Shown: positions 34,240 through 45,936 of the stretch, one piece after another
How positions within the stretch are numbered: position 1 is the stretch's first letter
How the letters are laid out: every line of letters starts with the position of its first letter
NCBI GenBank assembly: GCA_947168065.1
Contig: CAMVKH010000004.1
Location: 124,001 to 188,000 of the forward strand
Length of the DNA: 64,000 nucleotides
Direction of reading: 5' to 3'
Origin: an uncultured Bacteroidales bacterium
GTDB taxonomy: Bacteria > Bacteroidota > Bacteroidia > Bacteroidales > UBA932
Made by a program: the position numbers and the translations under genes
The notes under the pieces: generated by a model
What the model saw: only the letters and a program-made list of their open reading frames with translations
The model's database searches: none
What the model was told of the DNA's origin: nothing

Positions 34240-35199
34240 CTACTCCGCATTGACGGCAAACAACACGGCTTCGGTTTTCTCGGAATGGTTCGTCAGGATG
34301 ATACGGGCGGTCGTTTCTTCCGGGAATGTGCAGTAATACGCGTCGCTGCCATCAAAAGAGGCCGTGACATTTCCGGAGAGAGAAAGGGCGGCGATTTCAC
34401 AATAGCCCGAGCAGACGACAGCCAGTTCAAGGGTCTGGCCGGGCTGAAGGACGTAGTAATTGCACAGGATATTGCCGCCGGACACTTTGTTGTCCGTCGA
34501 AGGAGCCATCGGGACAGGGAAGTCGGCCATCTGGTCGGCAAAAGGGCGGGAGCCGTCCAGATTGGCGGCCAGATCCATCAGGCATAGCGGATCGAAGATG
34601 AAGTATCCGTTGAACGAACGCGGTTCGTACCCGGTGACGGTCTGGAAAGCGTAACGGATCAGTCCCAGGCTGTCCAATCTGTCTGAAACGCGCAGCAAGC
34701 CGTCAGCATCGCTTTCCGCCAGGGCCTCCCCGGCAACGGCGAACGATTCACGGAGCGGGTTCAGGAGCGATCCGGGCTTGCCGGCTTGCAACGGAATCAG
34801 ATCCTTGCCCAGGCCGCGATAGGTTACTCCCGCAGCCTGCATATAGTTGACATCCTTGGGATTGTTCTTCGTTGAAACCTTTTCTTTGACGAACGCCAGG
34901 AAACTGGGTGTCACCGGCCGGGATTTGCTCTGCTGGGCAGCGATCAATGCCGACAGCGTACCGATTCCCTCCTTGACCGTATAGAGGCTTTCACTCTTTT
35001 CGTCGATAACCGTCAGCCGGCCATCGGCAGAGACCGTCAGGACAGTTTTATCCGTAAGCAGGTCGCCCGGTTTTATCTGTGCGGTCTTTGCCTTGTCCTT
35101 GGACACGATATCTCCCTTCACCGTGTAGACGAGATAGGATTGCGCCACGCACGGAAGAGAAAGGATGATACTGATTGAAAAGACTAACAACTTTTTCAT
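34240..35199 (-). CDS. Exported protein with FecR-like N-terminal beta domain
   Basis: This 319-residue protein has a signal peptide (residues 1-19, CVAQ). The next 60 residues (VKGDIVSKDKAKTAQIKPGDLL to VIDEKSESLYTVKEGIGTL) look like the beta-sandwich of FecR-like or related exported domains. The remainder is not recognised; its end (LYLAV-like strands near LELAVVCSGYCEIAALSLSGN) is beta-rich. It lies 10 nt downstream of the CHASE2 gene and shares its promoter. With the CHAT protease it would make a periplasmic partner of that module. Its function is unknown. Confidence 0.7.
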   Translation of the reverse strand: MKKLLVFSISIILSLPCVAQSYLVYTVKGDIVSKDKAKTAQIKPGDLLTDKTVLTVSADGRLTVIDEKSESLYTVKEGIGTLSALIAAQQSKSRPVTPSFLAFVKEKVSTKNNPKDVNYMQAAGVTYRGLGKDLIPLQAGKPGSLLNPLRESFAVAGEALAESDADGLLRVSDRLDSLGLIRYAFQTVTGYEPRSFNGYFIFDPLCLMDLAANLDGSRPFADQMADFPVPMAPSTDNKVSGGNILCNYYVLQPGQTLELAVVCSGYCEIAALSLSGNVTASFDGSDAYYCTFPEETTARIILTNHSEKTEAVLFAVNAE

Positions 35200-35209
35200 A
35201 TGCGTAGAA

Positions 35210-36397
35210 TTAGGTAAACAATGAATGCTGGATGAAACGGCACGGATACCGTTTGGAAAGCGCTATGATGGAAGAACGGTACAGTTTCCTGCTTTCCAGC
35301 GTCAGGGCGAAAAGCGTCAGGACGATGGCGATGTCGATGCAATAGCCCCATTTCGTAAAGATGACGAAAGTAAGATAGGTCAGGAGGGCGGAACACAGGA
35401 ACAAGGTGTTGCCAGGCACGATCCTCGATTCCCGCAGGAAAGTCGCCGGAACGACCCGTTTCCCCTGCCCGGTCGCTTTCACGAGCGCTTCCACCGTGAC
35501 CTGGAACAGGAAACACAGGACAAAGGCCAGGATCCAGTTGATCCAGGAAGGAAGATAACGGACGCTTTTCCCCATCAGCGTATCGATGGAATAAGCCTGA
35601 ATCTCGACGCCCGGCATCTTCCCCAGCGGAGAGACATGGGCATCCCGTTCTTCCCGGAAACCACCGAGCAGGACAATCTTCCCTTCCAGGAAATCGGCCG
35701 CATCCTCGATGTCATCGGGCGAAATCACACGGAAACTGACATTCCGGTAGTTGATCAGCCAGTCTTCCCCGTGATTATCCAGGGAACGGCCGGAATACTG
35801 CTCCACGACGGCAGCAGGAAAAGACTTGACCACTTCCTGACCGAGCCGGTTCCTGACACTGAGCTTCCGGACAGGCAGGTTGTCCAGATTGTTCTTCAAA
35901 TTGGCATATCCTTCCTTCACGGCGACACTGTCGACGAAGAAGGAATGGACCGCGGAAGTAAAGCACGCCTGATGACTGTCGTAATCCGTCAGTTTACAAG
36001 TGAAGACCATATTGTCTCCGTATGTACGGACCACGTCCAGAAGCCGGGCATTGCCCTCAGTATCCGATCTGACCCCTTCGAAGATGGCATCCACCCCGAT
36101 GCAGGCGGGATCGCACAGGACGACACGTTCCAGCAGGACAGCGATGTCCCCTCTGTCTTCGACGTCACTGATATCCACAATCGCGACCGTACCGCTCTCC
36201 TCCGACCTGCCGTAATGCTGGATGTCGAAAAACAGGTCGGTGACGCTGAAAGCTTTCAGCGCCTTGGCGACAGGATTGAGAAAGGAAATATTGTAGGTCA
36301 CAACCGACAGTACGCCCAGCAGGATGAACGCTCCGATCACGATCAGCAGATGATCGCGATGGAAAAAGAATCGTCCGGATGTCCTTTTGGAAGCCAT
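35210..36397 (-). CDS. CHASE2-domain membrane sensor protein
   Basis: The start at 36397 (MASKRTSG) is chosen because a -7 box lies 10 nt upstream of it and a longer frame would run through the divergent promoter. The protein (395 residues) has an N-terminal TM helix (LLIVIGAFILLGVLSVVTYN), a CHASE2 extracytoplasmic domain (FDIQHYGRSEESGTVAIVDI, then DPACIGVDAIFEG and KIVLLGGFREERDAHVSPLG), and three C-terminal TM helices. CHASE2 is a sensor module usually fused to kinases or cyclases. Here no output domain is fused, and the divergent CHAT protease gene is the natural candidate partner. Confidence 0.85.
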   Translation of the reverse strand: MASKRTSGRFFFHRDHLLIVIGAFILLGVLSVVTYNISFLNPVAKALKAFSVTDLFFDIQHYGRSEESGTVAIVDISDVEDRGDIAVLLERVVLCDPACIGVDAIFEGVRSDTEGNARLLDVVRTYGDNMVFTCKLTDYDSHQACFTSAVHSFFVDSVAVKEGYANLKNNLDNLPVRKLSVRNRLGQEVVKSFPAAVVEQYSGRSLDNHGEDWLINYRNVSFRVISPDDIEDAADFLEGKIVLLGGFREERDAHVSPLGKMPGVEIQAYSIDTLMGKSVRYLPSWINWILAFVLCFLFQVTVEALVKATGQGKRVVPATFLRESRIVPGNTLFLCSALLTYLTFVIFTKWGYCIDIAIVLTLFALTLESRKLYRSSIIALSKRYPCRFIQHSLFT

Positions 36398-36406
36398 ATC
36401 AGTGGT

Positions 36407-36414
36407 CAAAAATA
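36407..36414 (-). promoter_or_regulatory. -7 box for the CHASE2 gene
   Basis: On the minus strand TATTTTTG fits TAnnTTTG, 9 nt before the start at 36397. It lies back to back with the box of the CHAT gene, 13 bp away. Confidence 0.6.
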
Positions 36415-36427
36415 GAAAAATTTCCGC

Positions 36428-36435
36428 TAAATTTG
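36428..36435 (+). promoter_or_regulatory. -7 box for the CHAT gene
   Basis: TAAATTTG followed by C lies 26 nt before the start at 36462. The -33 region of each promoter falls on the other's -7 box, so the two should compete for polymerase or be controlled together. Confidence 0.65.
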
Positions 36436-36461
36436 CTAAAGAATCCCTTGAATTGTCCGTT

Positions 36462-39338
36462 ATGGTCTCACTCCGTTCCACCCGCACCTGCCTCTTCGGG
36501 CTTTCCTTGTTGCTGACATTGTCTCTCTCCGCACAACCTGTCGATACGCTCGCACTCCGGGCAAAGACGGATTCGCTGAGCCGGACAGCGCTCGAATACT
36601 ATCAGAGCGGCGACCCTGAATCCGCATTGGAAGGGTTTCTGGAAATTGCCCCGATACTGGAGCTGTTTCCGGGAGCGCAACATCCCAGTTATGCAAACTG
36701 CCTGAACAACATCGGAGCCTGTTACTATCTCCTTGGGGACTACGATGAGGCCATCGCTTTTTATTCCCAGGCGATGGATATCCGAAAGGAAGTCCTGGGA
36801 GAACATCACGCGGATTATGCGGCCAGCCTCAACAACCTCGGTGCCTGCTATTGGGATCTCGGACTGTACGACGATGCCCTGGCCTATATGACCCGGGCGC
36901 TGGAAATCCGTCGGGAGGTATTGGGAGAAAATCATCCGGATTATGCGATGACGCTCAACAATCTGGGGCTTTGCTATTGGGATACGGGCGATTTCGGCAA
37001 AGGTACCGACTACCTTATCCAGGCGATGCAGATCCGCCGGGAAGTACTGGGAGAAGAGCATCCGGATTACGCGGCCAGCCTGAACAACCTCGGCCGTTCT
37101 TTCTATGATCTGTGTGATTATGACAGGGCTATCGCCTATTATACGGAGGCTTTGCGTATTCATCACGACTGTTACGGCGATTTGAATCAATTCTCTGCCT
37201 TAGACTATCTGGGTATCGGCAACTGCCTTTCTCAACTCGATCGTTTCAGCGAGGCCATCGAGTGTTATGAAAAAGCGATGGAAATCTATGAGTCGCTCTT
37301 TGGCAGCGATCATCCAGATTATGCGTCAGTCCTCCAGAATATCGGTCTCTGCTACGGATGTCTGGACGATTATGACAAGGCCTTGGCGTATCAGCAAAAA
37401 GCGCTGGAAATCCGAAAGGAAGTCCTGGGCGAGCGCCATCCCAACTATGCGATGAGCCTCTATAATTTAGGGGAATACTACAGACTCGTGGAAGATTATG
37501 AAAAGGCCGTTTCCTACATCGAGGAAGCTTTGCGCATCTTTCGCGATGTTTTCGGAGAGCGGAGCGAGAATTACGCAAGCGGCCTTTCACGCCTCGGGCA
37601 TACCTATTCGGATCTGGGCGACCGGGATTCCGCGTCCGTCCATCTCCGGCATTTCTACGCCCTCGCTTCCGACATCGTGTTGGATGCTTTCACGTATCTT
37701 CCTCAGAACCAGAGAAGTACATTTTGGAATGCCTATAACGACCATTTCTCATTCAACCTTCCCATCTATACATACCTCTTCTCGGATGACAAGCAATTCA
37801 TGCAGACCGCCTACAACGGTGCCTTGTTCTCCAAGGGCCTGCTGCTGAATGCCGAAACGGAGATGCGCCGGCTGATCCTCGAGAGCGGCGATGAAGACGC
37901 GCTCTCGCTCTACGACCAATACCTTGAGGAGCGTCAACTCCTGGACGAACTGTACGAACTGCCCGTGGAGGAGCGTCCCATGCCCACGGATTCCCTCGAG
38001 ACCCTCTGCGAATCGCTGGAGCGGGAACTCCAACAGAAGAGCCGGGCTTTCGGGGACTACAAGAAAAACCTCTCCATCAACTGGAAAGATGTCCAGGCGA
38101 CATTGGGAAAGCGGGATATCGCCATCGAGTTCCTGGAAGCCTCTGTCTCCGAAGACACGACGCGCTACTGCGCACTGACGCTCAAACCGGGCTACGATGC
38201 GCCCCACTTCGTCGAGCTCTTCGATGCCAGGGACCTGGAGGCCCTGAAGGCGAAATATGCCGGAAGGCGCAATGCCGAAGGCATGGTTTACGGCGACAAA
38301 GCCTTGTACGATCTGGTCTGGAAACCCCTTGAAAGCGAACTTAAGGGCGTGAAAAACATCTACTTCGGCCCGACCGGCGAACTCTACCAAACCGCCATCG
38401 AATATGCCGACAATGGCAAGGGGCCCTTCGCCGACCAGAAGAACATCTTCCGCCTGTCTTCGACGCGACAACTTGCCGTGGAACGGGGTCAAACGCAGCG
38501 CAGACGCTCCGCCGTCTTCGGCGGCCTGAAATACGGCGCTTCGGAAGAGGTGCTGCTGGCTGACAGCCGGAAATACACGCAGCGCAGCCTGCCGGAGGAC
38601 GCTTTCTTCCACGTCGATTCCCTGGACATCCGCGGCGCGGGAGGCGGCCTGATGGTCGCCGACCTGCCGGGAACGGAGACGGAAGCCCTGGAAATCGATG
38701 CCTTGCTCCGAAAGGAAGGGCTGGACAATACGCTCCGTATGGGAGAAGACGGCACCGAAGCCGCTTTCAAGGATCTCTCAGGACGACAGGAGAATATCAT
38801 CCACATCGCAACCCACGGCTTCTATTGGAACGGTCGTCAGGCCCGCCGCATCGGCGAACGCCTCGGACGCAGTTTGGATGACAACGCCGGCCGGATCCAG
38901 GAAGATGTTTCGATGACGCGGTCAGGCCTGCTGTTCTCCGGTGCCAATAACACCCTGCGCGGCAATTACCAAAAAATAGAAGGCGTGGAAGACGGCATCC
39001 TGACTGCCAAGGAAATCGCGCAGATGGACCTGCGCGGAACGGACCTGCTGGTCCTCTCGGCTTGCCAGACGGGCTTGGGCGAAGTGAGCGGCGAAGGTGT
39101 CTTCGGCCTCCAGCGAGGCTTCAAGAAGGCCGGCGTCAATACCATCCTGATGAGCCTCTGGGAAGTCGACGACCAGGCCACCAGCCTGCTGATGACAGCG
39201 TTCTATAAGGAATTGGCAAAGGGACGGTCAAAGGCCGACGCCTTGAAAGCCGCGCAGAAAGCGGTCAGGGAATGCAAGGACAAAGACTTCTCGTCTCCCT
39301 ACTACTGGGCCGCCTTCATCCTGCTTGACGGAGCGTAA
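36462..39338 (+). CDS. TPR-CHAT protease, exported
   Basis: The ATG at 36462 is downstream of a -7 box and gives a signal peptide (TCLFGLSLLLTLSLSAQ), so this about 958-residue protein should be exported. Residues of about 50-400 are kinesin-light-chain-type TPR repeats of 42 residues (LGEHHADYAASLNNLGACY and similar). The C-terminal half is a CHAT peptidase with the His-Cys dyad: His785 in HIATHG and Cys868 in LSACQTGLG. Both residues are intact. CHAT peptidases are caspase-like and known from type III CRISPR (TPR-CHAT) and other regulated-proteolysis systems. The gene is divergent from a CHASE2 sensor gene across 64 bp. Confidence 0.92.
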   Translation: MVSLRSTRTCLFGLSLLLTLSLSAQPVDTLALRAKTDSLSRTALEYYQSGDPESALEGFLEIAPILELFPGAQHPSYANCLNNIGACYYLLGDYDEAIAFYSQAMDIRKEVLGEHHADYAASLNNLGACYWDLGLYDDALAYMTRALEIRREVLGENHPDYAMTLNNLGLCYWDTGDFGKGTDYLIQAMQIRREVLGEEHPDYAASLNNLGRSFYDLCDYDRAIAYYTEALRIHHDCYGDLNQFSALDYLGIGNCLSQLDRFSEAIECYEKAMEIYESLFGSDHPDYASVLQNIGLCYGCLDDYDKALAYQQKALEIRKEVLGERHPNYAMSLYNLGEYYRLVEDYEKAVSYIEEALRIFRDVFGERSENYASGLSRLGHTYSDLGDRDSASVHLRHFYALASDIVLDAFTYLPQNQRSTFWNAYNDHFSFNLPIYTYLFSDDKQFMQTAYNGALFSKGLLLNAETEMRRLILESGDEDALSLYDQYLEERQLLDELYELPVEERPMPTDSLETLCESLERELQQKSRAFGDYKKNLSINWKDVQATLGKRDIAIEFLEASVSEDTTRYCALTLKPGYDAPHFVELFDARDLEALKAKYAGRRNAEGMVYGDKALYDLVWKPLESELKGVKNIYFGPTGELYQTAIEYADNGKGPFADQKNIFRLSSTRQLAVERGQTQRRRSAVFGGLKYGASEEVLLADSRKYTQRSLPEDAFFHVDSLDIRGAGGGLMVADLPGTETEALEIDALLRKEGLDNTLRMGEDGTEAAFKDLSGRQENIIHIATHGFYWNGRQARRIGERLGRSLDDNAGRIQEDVSMTRSGLLFSGANNTLRGNYQKIEGVEDGILTAKEIAQMDLRGTDLLVLSACQTGLGEVSGEGVFGLQRGFKKAGVNTILMSLWEVDDQATSLLMTAFYKELAKGRSKADALKAAQKAVRECKDKDFSSPYYWAAFILLDGA

Positions 39339-39341
39339 AAG

Positions 39342-40238
39342 CTATTTCTTGATCACATCAAAGCCTGTTCCGTAGACACCGGTCACGCTGCCGACGGAGA
39401 GGAATGCCTGTGGATCCTCTTCCTTGATCAGGTTGAGCAGGAATTTCAATTCGTGCTTGCGAGCCACGACCACCAGAACCGTTGCACTGTTCTTTGTGTA
39501 CCAGCCCTTTCCTTCGAGGGACGTCACGCCGCGATGAAGGTCGTTGGTAATCCGGTCGGCGATTTTCTCATATTGCTTGGAGAAAATCAGGATCTGCACG
39601 GACTGCTTGCTGCCCGAGACGAACAGGTCGAGCGCATAGCTGAACACGCCGGCCATCACATAGCCGTAAACCAGATTGGCGATGCGCTCACCCCAGCTGC
39701 CTTCCGTCGGGACGATCAGGGAGGAACCGATGATGAAAATATCGAGAATCAGCAGGATACGGCCCGGGGAGATAGCCCGGTACTTGTTGATCATCAGGGC
39801 GATGATGTCTGTGCCACCGGAACTGCCGCCCTGCGAGAATGTGAGCGAGATACCCAGTGCGGAAAGTGCGCCGCCCAGGATGACGCTCAGGAGCTTGCCG
39901 TTCTCGATGGCGATGATCTGGATGAAATCTTCCGGAATGACCATCGGAGCGACTCGCAGCAGGATCGTGGTCACCACCATCGCATAGACGGTCTTCACGC
40001 CGAAGGCGGGTCCGAGCACTTTAAGAGCAATCAGCAGCAGTATCGCATTGATGATGAAGAACGAGTAGCTCACGTGGAATCCGGTGCAGTACTGGATCAC
40101 GGCCGAGATACCGGTCACGCCACCGCCCACCAGATGGTGCGGAATGATGAAGATCGTCCACGCCAAGACGTAGAAAAGCAGGCCGATCGTGATGATCGCG
40201 TACGACTTGAGCGTCGAAAGGGCTTTGTTCTTTTCCAT
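39342..40238 (-). CDS. YitT-family membrane protein
   Basis: This 298-residue protein has about five TM helices (DUF161) followed by a cytoplasmic DUF2179 domain (IADRITNDLHRGVTSLEGKGWYTK). The family is a common integral membrane protein whose substrate is not established. It lies directly after leuS with no spacer, on the same strand, and its 3' end nearly meets the CHAT gene, with no terminator in the 3-nt gap. Confidence 0.88.
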   Translation of the reverse strand: MEKNKALSTLKSYAIITIGLLFYVLAWTIFIIPHHLVGGGVTGISAVIQYCTGFHVSYSFFIINAILLLIALKVLGPAFGVKTVYAMVVTTILLRVAPMVIPEDFIQIIAIENGKLLSVILGGALSALGISLTFSQGGSSGGTDIIALMINKYRAISPGRILLILDIFIIGSSLIVPTEGSWGERIANLVYGYVMAGVFSYALDLFVSGSKQSVQILIFSKQYEKIADRITNDLHRGVTSLEGKGWYTKNSATVLVVVARKHELKFLLNLIKEEDPQAFLSVGSVTGVYGTGFDVIKK

Positions 40239-42950
<2,712 letters not shown>

Positions 42951-42975
42951 GAAGCGCCTGTTTGAAATTCAGGCG

Positions 42976-42983
42976 CAAAGATA
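42976..42983 (-). promoter_or_regulatory. -7 box for leuS
   Basis: On the minus strand TATCTTTG followed by C lies 25 nt before the start codon and 2 nt from the M28-like gene's stop codon. Confidence 0.6.
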
Positions 42984-42984
42984 G

Positions 42985-44274
42985 TTATTTCAGGCGAAAT
43001 TCCACCGGAATGACGATTCTTGTGCGGACTTTCACACCTTTGATCTGGCCGGGAATCCATTTCGGGGATACCTCCACCACGCGGACCGCTTCGTCGTCGA
43101 GCAGTTCGTCGATGCCGTGCTCCACGGTCACGTCGGTGACGCTGCCGTCTTTTTCGATAATGAAACTTACCAGCACCTGCCCCTGGAGATTCCGCTCGAT
43201 AGCCTCGCGGGGGTACTTCAGATACTTGTACACCCAGCTCTGCAGGAAGTGCCGCTCATTGGAATGGAAGAACTGGGGCCGGACGTCGCACTCGGCGACA
43301 GTATAGACTTTGTCCGCACGGTTGCTCCGGGCGGCGGGATCGGCATCGGCGGAAGAGATCTCGTCGATGCCCGAGACCGTCATCAGGAAATGGTACAGGT
43401 AGTTGCAAGCCGCTTCCATGGCGAGTGCATCCACCAGGCGCGGCGTATCCTTGATGGTGCGGTGCTCCCGCGTCGGGCCGGTCGTAAAGAGGAATACCGG
43501 AATCTGCCGCTCGTAGAACGGCAGATAGTCCGAAGACAGGCCCGGCGCGGGGATTACGACGGGCAGCGTGACGACCGACTCCCGGGCGGTCTGGTCGAGG
43601 ATATAATCGAGGTCCCTGCGGGAAAGCTGCGAGAAACAGCTCAGCGGATGGTCTTCTCCGCTGCGGCCCAGGCAGTCCAGGTCGACCATGGCCTTGACCT
43701 GGCGGATCTGTTCAAATGCCCGGTTGGCGAAATACCAGGAACCGGCCATCCCCTGCTCGCCGGCACCGAAGCCCACGAACAGGACAGAGCGGCGCAGCAG
43801 GCCCTTGTACTGGGCCGTCATCCGGGCCAGTTCGATGAGCATCGCTACGCCCGAGGCGTTGGCATCCGCACCGGGATAGAGCTGGACGACCGGCTCGCCA
43901 TCGACCGTCAGGGTGTGGGTGCCCAGATGGTCGTAGTGCGCCCCCACGACGATATACTCCTCCCGCAGCTGCGGATCGCTTCCTTCCACGATGCCCACGA
44001 TATTCTGCGAGCGGATGTCGCCTGCATCGTCTGTAATCCGGAAATCCTGGCCCAGCGAGTCGGTGAGCATCAGCACGCCGGCATCGCGCAGCGCATCGTA
44101 GAGGTAACGGGCGGCCATCCGCTCTCCGGCCGTGCCGGCACGACGGCCTTCCATCTCTTCGGAGCTGAGCGCCTCGACGTGGCGCCTGAGGGACGGGGCA
44201 ACAGCAAAATTCTGTGCGGCAAGGCCTGCCGCACAGAATTCAAGCATCAGGAGTATGATCAGTTTTCCTTTCAA
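42985..44274 (-). CDS. M28-like peptidase/TonB_C fusion, catalytic base missing
   Basis: The start codon is TTG at 44274, directly after the gcvT stop, and gives a signal peptide ending GLAAQ. Residues of about 30-310 are an M28 zinc-peptidase domain: His113 (GAHYDH), Asp137 (GADANASG), Glu173, Asp200 (VDLDCLG) and the last His (REHRTIKD) are all present. The first Glu of the EE pair, which acts as general base, is Gly172 (FGAGEQGMAGS). Residues of about 345-430 are a TonB C-terminal domain (YPREAIERNLQGQVLVSF, then PKWIPGQIKG). The protein is probably a periplasmic pseudoenzyme or binding protein tied to TonB-type interactions. Confidence 0.85.
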   Translation of the reverse strand: MKGKLIILLMLEFCAAGLAAQNFAVAPSLRRHVEALSSEEMEGRRAGTAGERMAARYLYDALRDAGVLMLTDSLGQDFRITDDAGDIRSQNIVGIVEGSDPQLREEYIVVGAHYDHLGTHTLTVDGEPVVQLYPGADANASGVAMLIELARMTAQYKGLLRRSVLFVGFGAGEQGMAGSWYFANRAFEQIRQVKAMVDLDCLGRSGEDHPLSCFSQLSRRDLDYILDQTARESVVTLPVVIPAPGLSSDYLPFYERQIPVFLFTTGPTREHRTIKDTPRLVDALAMEAACNYLYHFLMTVSGIDEISSADADPAARSNRADKVYTVAECDVRPQFFHSNERHFLQSWVYKYLKYPREAIERNLQGQVLVSFIIEKDGSVTDVTVEHGIDELLDDEAVRVVEVSPKWIPGQIKGVKVRTRIVIPVEFRLK

Positions 44275-45381
44275 TTATTTCTTGTAAAACGGCATCTTCA
44301 CCACTTCCGCCTTGAGGAGCTTGCCGCGGACTTCGATGAAGATCTCACTGCCGACTTTGTTGTAGGGAACATCTACATATCCCATGCCAATCGCCTTCTT
44401 GACGCTCGGGCCCATGGTGCCGGAAGTGACGTGGCCGATCTGTTTGCCCTCGGCGTCGCAGATGGGCATCTCGTGACGGGCGATACCGCGGTCCACAAGT
44501 TCGAAGCCGACGAGCTTGCGCTTCAGACCGGCCGCCTTCTGGTCGAGCAGGTACTGCTTGTCGATGAAGTCACCCTTGACGTCGTTGAACTTGGTGATCC
44601 AGCCCAGACCGGCCTCCAGCGGGGAAGTCGTGTCGTCGATATCGTTGCCATAGAGGCAGAAGCCCATCTCCAGACGGAGCGTGTCGCGGGCGCCCAGGCC
44701 GATCGGCTGGATGCCGAAAGGTTCGCCGGCCTCGAAGACAGCTTTCCAGAGCTGGTCGCCATACTCGTTGGGGACATAGACCTCGCATCCGCCGCTGCCG
44801 GTATAGCCGGTGGTCGAGAGGATGGCGTCGGGAATGCCGGCCACTTCAAGCTGCTTGAACGTGTAGTATTCCATCGAAAGGATGTCTTCCTTGCAGAGTT
44901 TCTGCATGACCTCCATGGCCTTCGGGCCCTGGATGGCGAGCTGGCAGGTGGCGTCGGAGGCGTTCACCAGTTCCTTGCCCACTTCCAGACCGAACTTCGG
45001 CGCGATGGCGCACAGATGGTTCCAGTCTTTCTCGATGTTGGCCGCATTGACGGCGAGCAGGTATTTCTCCGTGCTGAAGCAGTAGAGGATGAAGTCGTCG
45101 ACGATGCCGCCCTTTCCGTTGGGGAAGCAGGTGTACTGTGCCTTGCCAGGGAAGAGGACCGAGGCGTCGTTGGAAGAGACGTACTGCATGAAGGGGAGCG
45201 CCTTCGGGCCGCAGACCCAGATTTCACCCATGTGGGAGACATCGAACACGCCGACGCCTTCGCGGACGGTAGTATGTTCCTCGTTGATACCCTTGTATTG
45301 GATCGGCATGTTGTAGCCGGCAAACGGAGCCATCTTCGCACCCAGCGCGATGTGCTTCTCAGTGAATACGGTATTTTTCAT
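44275..45381 (-). CDS. gcvT: Aminomethyltransferase, glycine cleavage system T protein
   Basis: This 368-residue enzyme transfers the methylene group of the lipoyl-bound aminomethyl intermediate to tetrahydrofolate. N-terminal features [12 protein letters not shown] and [14 protein letters not shown], and the C-terminal [11 protein letters not shown] and [17 protein letters not shown], are standard. It is coupled to the upstream SPOR lipoprotein by an ATGA overlap. Other glycine cleavage genes are not in the window. Confidence 0.96.
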   Translation of the reverse strand: MKNTVFTEKHIALGAKMAPFAGYNMPIQYKGINEEHTTVREGVGVFDVSHMGEIWVCGPKALPFMQYVSSNDASVLFPGKAQYTCFPNGKGGIVDDFILYCFSTEKYLLAVNAANIEKDWNHLCAIAPKFGLEVGKELVNASDATCQLAIQGPKAMEVMQKLCKEDILSMEYYTFKQLEVAGIPDAILSTTGYTGSGGCEVYVPNEYGDQLWKAVFEAGEPFGIQPIGLGARDTLRLEMGFCLYGNDIDDTTSPLEAGLGWITKFNDVKGDFIDKQYLLDQKAAGLKRKLVGFELVDRGIARHEMPICDAEGKQIGHVTSGTMGPSVKKAIGMGYVDVPYNKVGSEIFIEVRGKLLKAEVVKMPFYKK

Positions 45382-45872
45382 ATTTCCTTGTGTAGTTTCT
45401 GACTGGTGTTGTAGATCCAGGGCTCGGTCAGGGGGAAAAGACGGAGGGCCTTCATGGCAGCTATATCGCGCCGGACGACGTCGAGCGAGTCGCTGCCTTC
45501 CACGCAGACGACCTTCAGCCCGCTCTTGAAATCGAAGCAGCGGACACGGAAACCGTTTTCCTTCAACTTTTTGCTGTAGATTTCCACGCCGACGGTATCC
45601 TTGAACGCGCCTGCCACGGCATAATAGCGGCGCAGGACCGCCGATTCAGCAGCAGCCGCAGCGGCGGCTTCTTCCGCGGCGACGCGCTCACGCTCCGCCT
45701 CTGCAGCGGCGATGGAATCGCGGACGGCCTGCTCGCGGGCCTCTTTCGCCTGCCGCAGAACCGCCAGGTCGGCCGAGGTCGGCTTCCCGAGTGAAGCGCG
45801 CATCTGGTCGCAACCGGGTGCGAGGAGCAGCAAGGCGGCCAGCAGGGCCAAAGCGAAAAGCTTATTTCTCAT
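45378..45872 (-). CDS. SPOR-domain lipoprotein
   Basis: The ATG at 45872 is chosen because it follows a -7 box closely and yields a lipoprotein signal ([15 protein letters not shown]). The 164-residue product has an Ala/Glu-rich helical middle (about residues 45-85) and a C-terminal SPOR domain ([21 protein letters not shown]), which binds denuded peptidoglycan at division sites. It overlaps gcvT by 4 nt. The link between the two genes is positional only. Confidence 0.85.
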   Translation of the reverse strand: MRNKLFALALLAALLLLAPGCDQMRASLGKPTSADLAVLRQAKEAREQAVRDSIAAAEAERERVAAEEAAAAAAAESAVLRRYYAVAGAFKDTVGVEIYSKKLKENGFRVRCFDFKSGLKVVCVEGSDSLDVVRRDIAAMKALRLFPLTEPWIYNTSQKLHKEI

Positions 45873-45879
45873 ATTCGAA

Positions 45880-45887
45880 CAAAGATA
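45880..45887 (-). promoter_or_regulatory. -7 box for the SPOR/gcvT unit
   Basis: On the minus strand TATCTTTG lies only 7 nt before the start codon at 45872, so the transcript would have almost no leader. Confidence 0.6.
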
Positions 45888-45936
45888 GCACAAAAAAGTC
45901 ATAAAAAGTTTAACTTTACATCCTAAAGTGGACTTG

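Noticed and set aside
36398-36487. Longer N-terminus of the CHASE2 protein
   Set aside because: It would extend through both divergent promoters and into the CHAT coding region. The start at 36397 is preceded by a -7 box.
42954-42976. GCGCCTG/CAGGCGC inverted repeat before leuS as an RNA hairpin or T-box
   Set aside because: The predicted transcript start falls inside the repeat, so the RNA would not contain both arms. There is no T-box sequence, and T-boxes are not expected in Bacteroidota.
43117-45402. 761-codon open frame opposite the M28-like gene and gcvT
   Set aside because: It is antisense to two clear genes and crosses their junction, so it is a by-product of high GC content.
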